Source: Aliishimia sp963922415 (GTDB lineage: Bacteria; Pseudomonadota; Alphaproteobacteria; Rhodobacterales; Rhodobacteraceae). Taken from it: a stretch of 22,544 bases of DNA. Location: NCBI GenBank assembly GCA_963922415.1, contig CAWUIP010000048.1, positions 1 through 22,544 of the forward strand. Reading direction: 5' to 3'. Positions 14,857 to 22,102 of this stretch are shown in pieces; positions within the stretch are counted from its first letter, which is position 1, and every line of letters starts with the position of its first letter. The translations under genes were made by a program, and so were the position numbers. The notes under the pieces were generated by a model, which was given only the letters and a program-made list of their open reading frames with translations, was not told where the DNA came from and made no database searches.

Positions 14857-15167
14857 TGGCCGCGAAACTGAAAAAAGGTGACAAGGTCATCGTTCTTGCC
14901 GGTAAGGACAAGGGCAAGACGGGCACCATCGAAAGCGTGAACCCGAAGGCGGGCAAGGCGGTTGTGGAGGGCATCAACATGGCCATCCGCGCAACCCGTC
15001 AAAGCCAGACCAGCCAAGGTGGCCGCATCCCCAAGGCGATGCCGATCCAGTTGTCGAACCTGGCCTATGTCGACGCAAACGGCAAAGCCACACGCGTTGG
15101 CTTCAAAATGGACGGCGACAAGAAAGTGCGCTTTGCCAAAACGACGGGAGACGTGATCGATGCTTGA
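14856..15167 (+). CDS. rplX: 50S ribosomal protein L24
   Basis: The 103-residue protein starts MAAKLKKGDKVIVLAGKDKGKTGTI, the KOW motif of L24, followed by VVEGINMAIRATRQSQTSQGGRIPKAMPI. L24 initiates large-subunit assembly by binding the 5' domain of 23S rRNA. The start overlaps the rplN stop and the end overlaps rplE by eight bases, so these genes are translationally coupled. In E. coli, S8 represses the spc operon near rplX-rplE. I did not find an obvious copy of that S8 target here. Confidence 0.98.
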   Translation: MAAKLKKGDKVIVLAGKDKGKTGTIESVNPKAGKAVVEGINMAIRATRQSQTSQGGRIPKAMPIQLSNLAYVDANGKATRVGFKMDGDKKVRFAKTTGDVIDA

Positions 15168-15720
15168 TGCAGCCAACTACTCCCCGCGTCTGAAGGACCT
15201 GTACAAGTCCACCATCCGCGCCGCTCTGAAAGAAGAGTTCGGCTATAAGAACGACATGCAGATCCCGCGTTTGGACAAAGTCGTTCTGAACATCGGGTGT
15301 GGTGCTGAAGCGGTCAGAGACAGCAAAAAAGGCAAGGCCGCTGTTGAGGACCTGACCGCGATTGCTGGTCAAAAGGCGATGGCCACCAAAGCCAAGAACT
15401 CCATCGCGGGCTTCCGTGTTCGGGAAGGCATGCAGCTGGGTGCGAAAGTGACCCTGCGCGGTGACCGGATGTACGAATTTCTTGACCGCCTGATCACCAT
15501 CGCGCTGCCGCGCGTGCGGGACTTCCGCGGTGTGAAGCCGTCCTTTGATGGGCGCGGCAACTTCGCCATGGGCATGAAAGAGCACATCGTCTTCCCCGAG
15601 ATTGACTTTGATAAAGTCGATGAGGTCTGGGGTCTGGACATTGTCATCACCACCACCGCGCCAAACGACGCGGAAGCCAAGAGCCTGTTGAAGCACTTCA
15701 ACATGCCCTTCACATCGTAA
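15160..15720 (+). CDS. rplE: 50S ribosomal protein L5
   Basis: The 186-residue protein contains IPRLDKVVLNIGCG, GQKAMATKAKNSIAGFRVREGM, KVTLRGDRMYEFLDRLI and FRGVKPSFDGRGNFAMGMKEHIVFPEID, standard L5 blocks. L5 binds 5S rRNA with L18 and forms part of the central protuberance. The start lies eight bases inside the end of rplX. Length is close to the family norm (about 180). Confidence 0.98.
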   Translation: MLDAANYSPRLKDLYKSTIRAALKEEFGYKNDMQIPRLDKVVLNIGCGAEAVRDSKKGKAAVEDLTAIAGQKAMATKAKNSIAGFRVREGMQLGAKVTLRGDRMYEFLDRLITIALPRVRDFRGVKPSFDGRGNFAMGMKEHIVFPEIDFDKVDEVWGLDIVITTTAPNDAEAKSLLKHFNMPFTS

Positions 15721-15733
15721 GAGGAACAGCGAA

Positions 15734-16039
15734 ATGGCTAAGAAATCCATGGTCGCCCGCGAAGTGAAGCGTCAGAAGCTGGTGGAGAAATATGCCGCCA
15801 AGCGTGCTGCGCTTAAGGAAATCATCAGTGACGAAAGCAAGCCGATGGAGGAGCGCTTTCGCGCGTCTCTGAAGCTTGCGAAACTGCCGCGCAACAGCTC
15901 GGCAACCCGTCTGCACAACCGTTGCCAGCTGACCGGTCGTCCCCACGCTTACTACCGTAAGCTCAAGGTCTCTCGGATCGCGCTGCGGGAACTCGGCTCT
16001 AAAGGCGAGATCCCCGGTATGGTCAAGTCAAGCTGGTAA
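15734..16039 (+). CDS. rpsN: 30S ribosomal protein S14, zinc-free type
   Basis: The 101-residue protein starts MAKKSMVAREVKRQKLVEKYAAKR and ends with LHNRCQLTGRPHAYYRKLKVSRIALRELGSKGEIPGMVKSSW. It is the long form that lacks the CXXC pairs of the zinc-binding type (only one cysteine, in NRCQ). S14 is in the head of the small subunit. AGAGGAA precedes the start and the gene is 13 bases after rplE. Confidence 0.98.
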   Translation: MAKKSMVAREVKRQKLVEKYAAKRAALKEIISDESKPMEERFRASLKLAKLPRNSSATRLHNRCQLTGRPHAYYRKLKVSRIALRELGSKGEIPGMVKSSW

Positions 16040-16051
16040 GGAGGGCATGGT

Positions 16052-16444
16052 ATGAACGATCCAATCGGCGATATGCTCACCCGGATCCGCAACAGCCAGT
16101 TGCGGGGTAAGTCCACAGTCATGACGCCCGCATCGAAGCTGCGCAAGCGCGTGCTCGATGTGATGGCGGACGAGGGCTACATCCGTGGCTATGAAGAAAC
16201 CAAGGATGTCAAAGGGCATCCTGCCATTGAAATCAGCCTGAAGTACTTCGAAGGCACCCCGGTCATTCGCGAACTGCAGCGTGTGTCTAAGCCGGGCCGC
16301 CGGGTGTATTTGGGTGTGGGCGACATTCCACAGGTCCGTCAGGGCTTGGGTGTGTCGATCGTGTCCACGTCCAAAGGCGTGATGTCGGATGCAAGCGCCC
16401 GCGCAGCCAATGTTGGCGGCGAAGTGCTTTGCACGGTCTTCTAA
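16052..16444 (+). CDS. rpsH: 30S ribosomal protein S8
   Basis: The 130-residue protein starts MNDPIGDMLTRIRNSQLRGKSTV and ends with VSIVSTSKGVMSDASARAANVGGEVLCTVF, standard S8 blocks. S8 is a primary 16S rRNA binder; in E. coli it also represses the spc operon. A GGAGGG ribosome binding site lies about ten bases upstream, overlapping the end of rpsN. Length equals that of E. coli S8 within one residue. Confidence 0.98.
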   Translation: MNDPIGDMLTRIRNSQLRGKSTVMTPASKLRKRVLDVMADEGYIRGYEETKDVKGHPAIEISLKYFEGTPVIRELQRVSKPGRRVYLGVGDIPQVRQGLGVSIVSTSKGVMSDASARAANVGGEVLCTVF

Positions 16445-16456
16445 GGAGAGTTTGCA

Positions 16457-16990
16457 ATGTCTCGTATTGGCAAAAAACCGGTCGAGCTGCCCAGCGGGGT
16501 AACCGCTGCGCTCTCTGGCCAGACCATTGAAGTGAAGGGCCCGAAAGGCGTCCGCAGCTTTACCGCAACCGATGACGTGACCCTCACGGTCGAGGACAAT
16601 ACCGTCAAGATCGAACCTCGTGGTAAGTCCAAGCGCGCGCGTCAGCAGTGGGGCATGTCCCGCACGCAGGTGCAGAACTGCGTGATCGGCGTGACGACAG
16701 GTTTCAAGAAAGAGCTTGAGATCCAAGGTGTTGGTTACCGGGCTCAGATGCAGGGCAACACGCTGAAGCTGAACTTGGGCCTGTCGCACGACGTCGACTA
16801 CACGCCGCCAGAAGGTGTGACCGTCTCGGCGCCTAAGCAGACCGAGGTTGTTGTGGAAGGCATCGACCAGCAGTTGGTCGGCCAGGCCGCCGCCAACATT
16901 CGCGCGTGGCGCAAGCCCGAGCCCTACAAGGGCAAAGGCATTCGCTACAAGGACGAGTATGTCTTCCGCAAAGAAGGCAAGAAGAAGTAA
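16457..16990 (+). CDS. rplF: 50S ribosomal protein L6
   Basis: The 177-residue protein begins MSRIGKKPVELPSGVTAALSG and contains the duplicated L6 fold, with TTGFKKELEIQGVGYRAQMQG in the middle and AANIRAWRKPEPYKGKGIRYKDEYVFRKEGKKK at the end. L6 lies near the sarcin-ricin loop. AAGGAGAG precedes the start. The gene is in the standard spc position between rpsH and rplR. Confidence 0.98.
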   Translation: MSRIGKKPVELPSGVTAALSGQTIEVKGPKGVRSFTATDDVTLTVEDNTVKIEPRGKSKRARQQWGMSRTQVQNCVIGVTTGFKKELEIQGVGYRAQMQGNTLKLNLGLSHDVDYTPPEGVTVSAPKQTEVVVEGIDQQLVGQAAANIRAWRKPEPYKGKGIRYKDEYVFRKEGKKK

Positions 16991-17002
16991 AGGACGCAGA
17001 TT

Positions 17003-17362
17003 ATGGCACTTTCGAAACGAGAGCTGTTCCAGAAACGCCGCCTGCGCGTCCGGAACAAATTGCGCAAGGTCAATGCAGGCCGTGCGCGCCTGTCGATACA
17101 CCGCTCGAACAAGAACATCAGCGCTCAACTGATTGATGATGTGAACGGTGTCACGCTGGCGGCTGCTTCGACCATGGAGAAAGATCTGGGCGTTGTCGGC
17201 AAAAACAACGTCGAAGCCGCAGCAAAAGTGGGCGCGGCGATTGCCGAGCGTGCGCAAAAAGCCGGTGTGACCGAAGCCTATTTTGACCGGGGCGGGTTCC
17301 TCTTCCACGGCAAAGTAAAGGCTTTGGCCGACGCAGCCCGCGAAGGCGGGTTGAAGATCTAA
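17003..17362 (+). CDS. rplR: 50S ribosomal protein L18
   Basis: The 119-residue protein contains RLRVRNKLRKVNAGRARLSIHRSNKNISAQLI and ends with AYFDRGGFLFHGKVKALADAAREGGLKI, diagnostic for L18, which binds 5S rRNA. AAGGACG lies just before the start. Unlike the tight junctions around it, the following gap to rpsE is 141 bases and contains a strong hairpin. Confidence 0.98.
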   Translation: MALSKRELFQKRRLRVRNKLRKVNAGRARLSIHRSNKNISAQLIDDVNGVTLAAASTMEKDLGVVGKNNVEAAAKVGAAIAERAQKAGVTEAYFDRGGFLFHGKVKALADAAREGGLKI

Positions 17363-17369
17363 ACGACCG

Positions 17370-17395
17370 TAGGGTGCGGCATCGCCCGCACCCTA
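17370..17395 (+). terminator. Hairpin between rplR and rpsE, possible attenuator
   Basis: TAGGGTGCGG (17370-17379) pairs perfectly with CCGCACCCTA (17386-17395) across a 6-base loop, and TTTAAAAG follows. The stem is strong but the U-run is only three bases, so partial termination or transcript processing is more likely than full termination. It begins eight bases after the rplR stop. Confidence 0.45.
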
Positions 17396-17503
17396 TTTAA
17401 AAGAACGCGCAGGCGGTTCACTCCGCCTCGATGATCCGGGAGCTATCAGCTCACCAAGGATCGGTAAAAAGGCCCGAAGGCCGCCAGAGATAAGGAATGC
17501 CAC

Positions 17504-18073
17504 ATGGCAGAACGTGAAAACCGCCGCCCCCGCCGCAACCGCGAGGAGGAGGCCCCCGAATTTGCCGACCGTTTGGTGGCGATCAACCGTGTGTCCAAGA
17601 CCGTCAAAGGCGGTAAGCGCTTCGGCTTCGCCGCGCTGGTGGTTGTTGGCGACCAAAAAGGCCGCGTCGGCTTCGGCAAAGGTAAAGCCAAAGAGGTGCC
17701 GGAAGCGATCCGCAAGGCGACCGAACAAGCTAAGCGCCAAATGATCCGCGTGCCCCTGCGCGAAGGCCGCACGCTGCACCACGACATGGAAGGCCGCCAC
17801 GGCGCCGGTAAAGTCGTGATGCGCACAGCACCTGAAGGGACCGGGATCATCGCCGGTGGTCCAATGCGGGCCGTGTTCGAGATGTTGGGCATTAAAGACG
17901 TTGTGTCGAAATCCATCGGCTCGCAGAACCCTTACAACATGATCCGCGCCACCATCGATGGCCTCAAGAAAGAGCAATCCCCACGCTCCGTCGCGCAGCG
18001 CCGCGGCAAGAAAGTGGCTGACATCCTGCCCAAGCGTGCGGAAGAAGCGCCCGCGGAAGCGGCTGAGGCGTAA
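17504..18073 (+). CDS. rpsE: 30S ribosomal protein S5
   Basis: The 189-residue protein contains FADRLVAINRVSKTVKGGKRFGFAALVVVGDQKGRVGFGKGKAKEVPEAI, the double-stranded RNA binding region of S5. It continues with GAGKVVMRTAPEGTGIIAGGPMRAVFEMLGIKDVVSKS. S5 takes part in decoding fidelity and mRNA unwinding at the entry channel. The start at 17504 follows AAGGA at 17492-17496. A decoy ATG at 17497 in another frame opens only a six-codon frame. The C-terminus has an Ala/Glu-rich acidic extension, similar in kind to that on L3. Confidence 0.97.
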   Translation: MAERENRRPRRNREEEAPEFADRLVAINRVSKTVKGGKRFGFAALVVVGDQKGRVGFGKGKAKEVPEAIRKATEQAKRQMIRVPLREGRTLHHDMEGRHGAGKVVMRTAPEGTGIIAGGPMRAVFEMLGIKDVVSKSIGSQNPYNMIRATIDGLKKEQSPRSVAQRRGKKVADILPKRAEEAPAEAAEA

Positions 18074-18084
18074 GGAAGAGATCC

Positions 18085-18273
18085 ATGGCAAAAACCATCG
18101 TCGTCAAACAAATCGGTTCCCCGATCCGCCGCCCTGAAAAACAGCGCCAAACGCTGATCGGCCTGGGCCTGAACAAAATGCACAAAACCCGCGAGTTGGA
18201 AGACACACCGTCTGTTCGCGGTATGGTCAACAAGATCCCGCATCTGGTCGAGATCATCGAAGAAAAGGGCTAA
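18085..18273 (+). CDS. rpmD: 50S ribosomal protein L30
   Basis: The 62-residue protein starts MAKTIVVKQIGSPIRRPEKQRQTLIGLGLNKM and continues with RELEDTPSVRGMVNKIPHLVEIIEE, the normal L30 sequence. AAGGAAGAG precedes the start. It ends the third ribosomal segment: a strong terminator begins 24 bases after the stop, while rplO, normally adjacent, is about 770 bases away. Confidence 0.98.
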   Translation: MAKTIVVKQIGSPIRRPEKQRQTLIGLGLNKMHKTRELEDTPSVRGMVNKIPHLVEIIEEKG

Positions 18274-18296
18274 GGCGCCACATTGCGCTAGCTCAC

Positions 18297-18328
18297 AAGG
18301 CCTCGCAGGTTCGCGGGGCCTTTTTTTC
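18297..18328 (+). terminator. Intrinsic terminator after rpmD
   Basis: AAGGCCTCGC (18297-18306) pairs with GCGGGGCCTT (18313-18322), ten pairs with one G-U, across a 6-base loop, followed by eight T (18321-18328). This is the strongest terminator in the window and separates rpmD from rplO-secY-adk. Confidence 0.93.
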
Positions 18329-18378
18329 TTTCCGGGAAAAGGGGAGGCGGGTTGATGGCGCGTCCCCGCGCGTCTGGC

Positions 18379-18657
18379 TTACCCGTTGAGAGACGTTTTG
18401 GCCCGCTCCAACGCCTCACTCAGTTCCTGGTTCTTCGCCGCGAGAACTTTGGCAAACTGCTTGCGGGCCATCAGGGCCGAGACGGTAGAGACGATAAACG
18501 GCACCAGAAACGTCAGAGCAGTCTTGGTCACGCTGATACCACTCCATGCGGTAACCTGTTCCCATTGATTGATGAGTGTCAGGATCGGGCACACGATGCA
18601 GGCGATTAGGACCGATCTTTTGTACACTGCCGTAACGGGCGGGGCGTCTTGGACCAT
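18379..18657 (-). CDS. Small NrtS-like membrane protein (putative nitrate/nitrite transporter family)
   Basis: The 92-residue protein has two hydrophobic helices (about 16-33 and 43-63) and a charged helical tail. The stretch KRSVLIACIVCPILTLINQWE followed by ALTFLVPFIVSTVSALMARK resembles the NrtS family, whose cyanobacterial members transport nitrate and nitrite: an N-terminal KR, LTLIN, and LVPxxVST. This is recognition by eye, so transport here is only a proposal. The ATG at 18657 is chosen because GAGGAA lies eight bases upstream; a longer open frame to 18810 lacks this. It is inserted antisense between rpmD and rplO. Confidence 0.68.
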   Translation of the reverse strand: MVQDAPPVTAVYKRSVLIACIVCPILTLINQWEQVTAWSGISVTKTALTFLVPFIVSTVSALMARKQFAKVLAAKNQELSEALERAKTSLNG

Positions 18658-19047
18658 AGCTGAGTTCCTCGCGAATAGTGCCTTTACTGCCAGCCACGCG
18701 GAAAGACGCATGGTTAACGAATGGGCAGTTTGAGGGATGATCGCGTGGTCGCGAGGGGCAATGCAAGTGGTCCAAAAATCACGGACCAGTGATCGGCAAA
18801 TCGGCTTCAACTCTCACGGAACCGTTACAGTGTACCAACGAACTTCTTCGTAGCCTGTGCGCTTCGTCACACCTTGCGGATTTTCGGGCAGAGAATCGGC
18901 TGGTCCACCGCCGCTTAGGGCCTTGATCGGTCGACGCAGGGTCGCTATACGCCTCCGGTGGCGATCCGCCACTGACTCGAAAATCAAGAAACGCCGTGGT
19001 TGGCCCGTTATCGCTTCGGGGGTCACATCCGGCAAAGGAGAAGCGAC
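18658..19047. other. Intergenic leader region of rplO
   Basis: These 390 bases lie between the divergent nrtS-like gene and rplO. I see no convincing gene. Open frames on the - strand (for example 18814-19293) run into rplO and have no recognisable product. The region holds the rplO promoter candidate (18923-18951), then a small hairpin with GTGGCG (18958-18963) and CGCCAC (18967-18972) close to the predicted transcription start, and the rplO ribosome binding site AAAGGAG (19034-19040). Confidence 0.5.
18923..18951 (+). promoter_or_regulatory. Candidate sigma-70-type promoter for rplO-secY-adk
   Basis: TTGATC (18923-18928) and TATACG (18946-18951) are separated by exactly 17 bases. Transcription would begin near 18958, giving a leader of about 90 bases. 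A promoter is required here because the preceding ribosomal segment ends in a strong terminator. Confidence 0.65.
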
Positions 19048-19512
19048 ATGAAACTGCATGAATTGCGGGACAATCCCGGTGCAGCACGTTCCAAAAAACG
19101 CATTGGCCGCGGCCCAGGCTCTGGCAAGGGTAAGATGGGTGGCCGTGGTATCAAAGGCCAGAAATCCCGCTCGGGTGTGGCCATCGCGGGCTATGAAGGC
19201 GGGCAAATGCCGCTCTATCAACGCCTGCCAAAGCGCGGCTTTAACAAGCCAAACCGCAAAAGCTATGCTGTTGTAAATCTTGGACTTATCCAAAAGTTCA
19301 TCGATGCGGGCAAGCTGGGCACCGAGATCACAGAAGACACGCTTGTCGAAAGCGGTCTGGTGCGGCGCAAGCTTGACGGGATCCGCGTTCTGGCCAAAGG
19401 CGAGTTGACCTCCAAGGTCGATATCGCAGTGACCGGCGCGTCCAAATCCGCTGTCGAAGCTGTCGAAAAGCTGGGCGGCGCGCTTAAAACAGCGGCAACT
19501 GCGGCGGAATAG
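19048..19512 (+). CDS. rplO: 50S ribosomal protein L15
   Basis: The 154-residue protein starts MKLHELRDNPGAARSKKRIGRGPGSGKGKMGGRGIKGQKSR and contains GYEGGQMPLYQRLPKRGF, the standard L15 extended region and core. L15 is a late assembly protein of the large subunit. The ATG at 19048 follows AAAGGAG; an in-frame ATG at 19000 would add residues not found in the family. It opens the fourth ribosomal segment with its own promoter candidate. Confidence 0.97.
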   Translation: MKLHELRDNPGAARSKKRIGRGPGSGKGKMGGRGIKGQKSRSGVAIAGYEGGQMPLYQRLPKRGFNKPNRKSYAVVNLGLIQKFIDAGKLGTEITEDTLVESGLVRRKLDGIRVLAKGELTSKVDIAVTGASKSAVEAVEKLGGALKTAATAAE

Positions 19513-19559
19513 TGCCTTGTGAGCGGGCGCGTGCCCCCTTACATGTCTAGTTGAGGTTC

Positions 19560-19597
19560 AACGCCGCTGCGGCCCTACCCGGCCCTGGCGGCGTTTT
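19560..19597 (+). terminator. U-tailed hairpin between rplO and secY, possible attenuator
   Basis: AACGCCGC (19560-19567) pairs with GCGGCGTT (19588-19595), and GGCC (19571-19574) with GGCC (19581-19584) inside it, separated by a 3x3 internal loop. TTTT (19594-19597) follows. It meets the basic criteria for an intrinsic terminator with a short tail and lies 24 bases before the secY start. Since no promoter is evident after it, partial read-through (attenuation) is the likely role. Confidence 0.5.
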
Positions 19598-19620
19598 CGC
19601 AATAAGAACTCGGAGACCCA

Positions 19621-20994
19621 ATGGTATCTGCTGTTGAAAACATGGCCGCCAACACGAGCTGGAGCGCTCTGGGCAAGGCCACTGACCTGCGCAATCGTAT
19701 CCTATTCACGCTGGGCCTGCTGATCGTCTATCGGCTGGGCACCTTCATCCCGGTTCCGGGCATCGACGGTGTCGCGCTGCAGCAGTTTATGGAGCAGGCG
19801 GGCCAGGGCATCGGCGGCATGGTGTCGATGTTCACCGGTGGCGCCTTGGGACGTATGGGCATCTTCGCCCTTGGGATCATGCCGTACATCTCGGCCTCGA
19901 TCATTGTTCAGCTTCTGACTTCGATGGTGCCACAGCTGGAACAGCTGAAGAAAGAGGGCGAACAGGGCCGCAAGAAGATCAACCAGTATACGCGCTATGG
20001 CACGGTTCTGTTGGCGACATTGCAGTCCTACGGCCTCGCCGTCAGCCTTGAGACGGGCGATCTGGTCACCAATCCTGGGTTCTTCTTTATCGCGTCCTGC
20101 ATGATCACGCTGGTGGGCGGCACGATGTTCCTGATGTGGCTGGGCGAGCAGATCACCGCGCGCGGCGTGGGCAACGGTATCTCACTGATCATCTTCGTGG
20201 GCATCATCGCCGAGGTGCCTGCGGCGCTGGCGCAGTTCTTCGCCTCTGGCCGCTCCGGCGCGATCAGCCCCGCGCTGATTGTGGGTGTGATCATCATGGT
20301 GATTGCCACGATCATGTTCGTGGTCTTCATGGAACGTGCGTTGCGCAAGATCCATATTCAGTATCCCAAGCGCCAAGTGGGCATGAAAGTCTATGATGGC
20401 GGGTCGAGCCACCTGCCGGTCAAAGTGAACCCCGCGAACGTGATCCCAGCGATCTTTGCGTCCTCGCTTTTGCTGTTGCCGATCACGATCAGCACGTTTT
20501 CGGGCAACGCGACGGGACCGATCATGTCGACCTTGCTTGCGTATTTCGGGCCTGGACAGCCGCTCTATCTGTTGTTCTTCGCCGCGATGATCGTGTTCTT
20601 TGCGTATTTCTATACGTTCAACGTGTCGTTCAAACCGGATGATGTGGCCGAGAACTTGAAAAACCAGAACGGGTTCATTCCCGGCATCCGTCCGGGCAAG
20701 AAGACCGCGGAATACCTGGAATACGTTGTGAACCGCATCTTGGTTCTGGGCTCTGCTTATCTGGCGGCGGTCTGCCTCTTGCCAGAGATTTTGCGGGGCC
20801 AATACGCCATTCCATTCTACTTCGGGGGCACCTCTGTGCTTATCGTCGTCTCGGTGACCATGGATACGATCCAGCAAGTGCAAAGCCACTTGCTTGCGCA
20901 TCAGTATGAAGGCTTGATCGAGAAGTCCCAGTTGCGCGGCAAAGGCGCAAAAACTGGCAAACGCCGCACCAAAAGGAGCCCTGTGCGTCGATGA
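19621..20994 (+). CDS. secY: Protein translocase subunit SecY
   Basis: The 457-residue protein is the ten-helix channel of the Sec translocon. Signatures include LGTFIPVPGIDGVAL in the plug and helix 2 region, LGIMPYISASIIVQLLTSMVPQLEQLKKEGEQGRKKI, and ITARGVGNGISLIIFVGIIAE. The cytoplasmic loop with FKPDDVAENLKNQNGFIPGIRPGKKTAEYL is also SecY. SecY works in the inner membrane with SecE, SecG and SecA. The start has a modest CGGAG site. Its stop overlaps the adk ATG (ATGA). Its placement after rplO is standard. Confidence 0.98.
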   Translation: MVSAVENMAANTSWSALGKATDLRNRILFTLGLLIVYRLGTFIPVPGIDGVALQQFMEQAGQGIGGMVSMFTGGALGRMGIFALGIMPYISASIIVQLLTSMVPQLEQLKKEGEQGRKKINQYTRYGTVLLATLQSYGLAVSLETGDLVTNPGFFFIASCMITLVGGTMFLMWLGEQITARGVGNGISLIIFVGIIAEVPAALAQFFASGRSGAISPALIVGVIIMVIATIMFVVFMERALRKIHIQYPKRQVGMKVYDGGSSHLPVKVNPANVIPAIFASSLLLLPITISTFSGNATGPIMSTLLAYFGPGQPLYLLFFAAMIVFFAYFYTFNVSFKPDDVAENLKNQNGFIPGIRPGKKTAEYLEYVVNRILVLGSAYLAAVCLLPEILRGQYAIPFYFGGTSVLIVVSVTMDTIQQVQSHLLAHQYEGLIEKSQLRGKGAKTGKRRTKRSPVRR

Positions 20995-21569
20995 ATATCA
21001 TTTTGCTGGGCCCGCCAGGCGCGGGCAAAGGAACGCAAGCGCGCTTCCTTGTTGAAGAGCGCGGCATGGTGCAGCTGAGTACGGGCGATATGCTGCGTGC
21101 GGCGCGGTCTTCGGGCACTGAAATGGGCAAGAAGGTTGCGGCTGTCATGGACGCCGGCGAACTTGTGACCGACGAGATTGTCATCGGCCTGATCCGCGAG
21201 CAGATGGAGGCGAACCCAAACGCCGGGTTCATCTTTGATGGGTTTCCCCGCACCTTGGCCCAAGCCTCGGCGCTTGACGCCTTGTTGGCAGAGCTTGGGC
21301 TAAAGCTTGATGCCGCCATTGAACTGCGCGTTCGAGAAGAGATCCTGATCGAGCGCATTGTGGGACGCGCCAGGGAGGCCGCCGCGGCGGGCCAGCCTGT
21401 CCGCGCGGATGACAACGAAGAAAGCCTGCGCACGCGGTTGATGGAATACTACAAAAAGACATCGCCACTGATGGGCTACTACTACGCGCACAATATGCTG
21501 CAGCGTGTTGATGGCATGCTGGATATGCCCGTCGTCAAAGCCCAGATCGCGGCGATCCTAGACGCCTAG
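20991..21569 (+). CDS. adk: Adenylate kinase, short-lid form
   Basis: The 192-residue protein has the P-loop GPPGAGKGT (7-15), the AMP-binding STGDMLR (30-36) and DGFPR (83-87), and RADDNEESLRTR (138-149). It catalyses ATP + AMP = 2 ADP. The lid between about 126 and 137 is short and lacks the zinc-binding cysteines of Gram-positive enzymes; such compact forms are common in Alphaproteobacteria. It starts within the secY stop, so the two are coupled. Its TAG stop overlaps the TAG stop of the opposite-strand BLUF gene (shared CTAG at 21566-21569). Confidence 0.98.
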   Translation: MNIILLGPPGAGKGTQARFLVEERGMVQLSTGDMLRAARSSGTEMGKKVAAVMDAGELVTDEIVIGLIREQMEANPNAGFIFDGFPRTLAQASALDALLAELGLKLDAAIELRVREEILIERIVGRAREAAAAGQPVRADDNEESLRTRLMEYYKKTSPLMGYYYAHNMLQRVDGMLDMPVVKAQIAAILDA

Positions 21570-21997
21570 TGCCGTTGGCGGCCATTTGGCCGCAGTTTTA
21601 GCGTTTCGATATGGGCATCAAAGATGTGCCGGGTGGCCACATGTTTGGCTTCGATCGTGACATTCGGATCGCGGTACATGCGCTCTGTCGCGTCCTGTTC
21701 AAACGCGACCTCGGCCATCAACATGCGCCATTCGGGAAACCGCCGTTTGGCCAGGTTGTCCGACATCCAGAACTCGATATCCGAATGACGGGCATCCTGC
21801 TGAATGGCCCGAAAAACGTCATGCAGTGCAGGCGACGGGCCTTCGAGGCTTTGGGCAAACCATGTCGTGCCTCGGATCAAGCAACCGGTTAGGTCTTTGA
21901 CTTCATTATTCTTCTGGGAGGTTTGCAAAATCGCGAGATCGGATGCGTGGCCTTTTCGATGCAAAGAACGGCTGACATAAAGAACTTCGGAAAGCAT
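21566..21997 (-). CDS. BLUF-domain blue-light photoreceptor
   Basis: The 143-residue protein is a BLUF domain (about 1-95) with a short C-terminal cap and no output domain. The photoactive residues are present: Y7 (EVLYVS), N31 (QKNNEV), Q49 (FAQSLEG), and W90 with M92 (FPEWRM). The LTGCL and IQQDARHSDIEFW stretches are also typical. Such proteins bind FAD and rearrange hydrogen bonds on blue-light absorption. Short BLUF proteins signal through protein partners, none of which is identified here. GTGAGG precedes the ATG at 21997. The gene interrupts adk and rpsM and is divergent from rpsM. Confidence 0.93.
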   Translation of the reverse strand: MLSEVLYVSRSLHRKGHASDLAILQTSQKNNEVKDLTGCLIRGTTWFAQSLEGPSPALHDVFRAIQQDARHSDIEFWMSDNLAKRRFPEWRMLMAEVAFEQDATERMYRDPNVTIEAKHVATRHIFDAHIETLKLRPNGRQRH

Positions 21998-22102
21998 GCT
22001 TGAACCTCACCTTTATCGTTCCCAAACACTACTATGCGGGCGCGGTGAGGGTCCAGAGCAACCTGTGATTGACTGGGTGCCGTTTTTTTGGCGATTGATG
22101 CG

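Noticed and set aside
18814..19293. 159-codon open frame on the - strand opposite the rplO leader and rplO.
   Set aside because: It runs antisense through the conserved rplO coding region, its product has no recognisable features, and the high GC content produces many such frames here.
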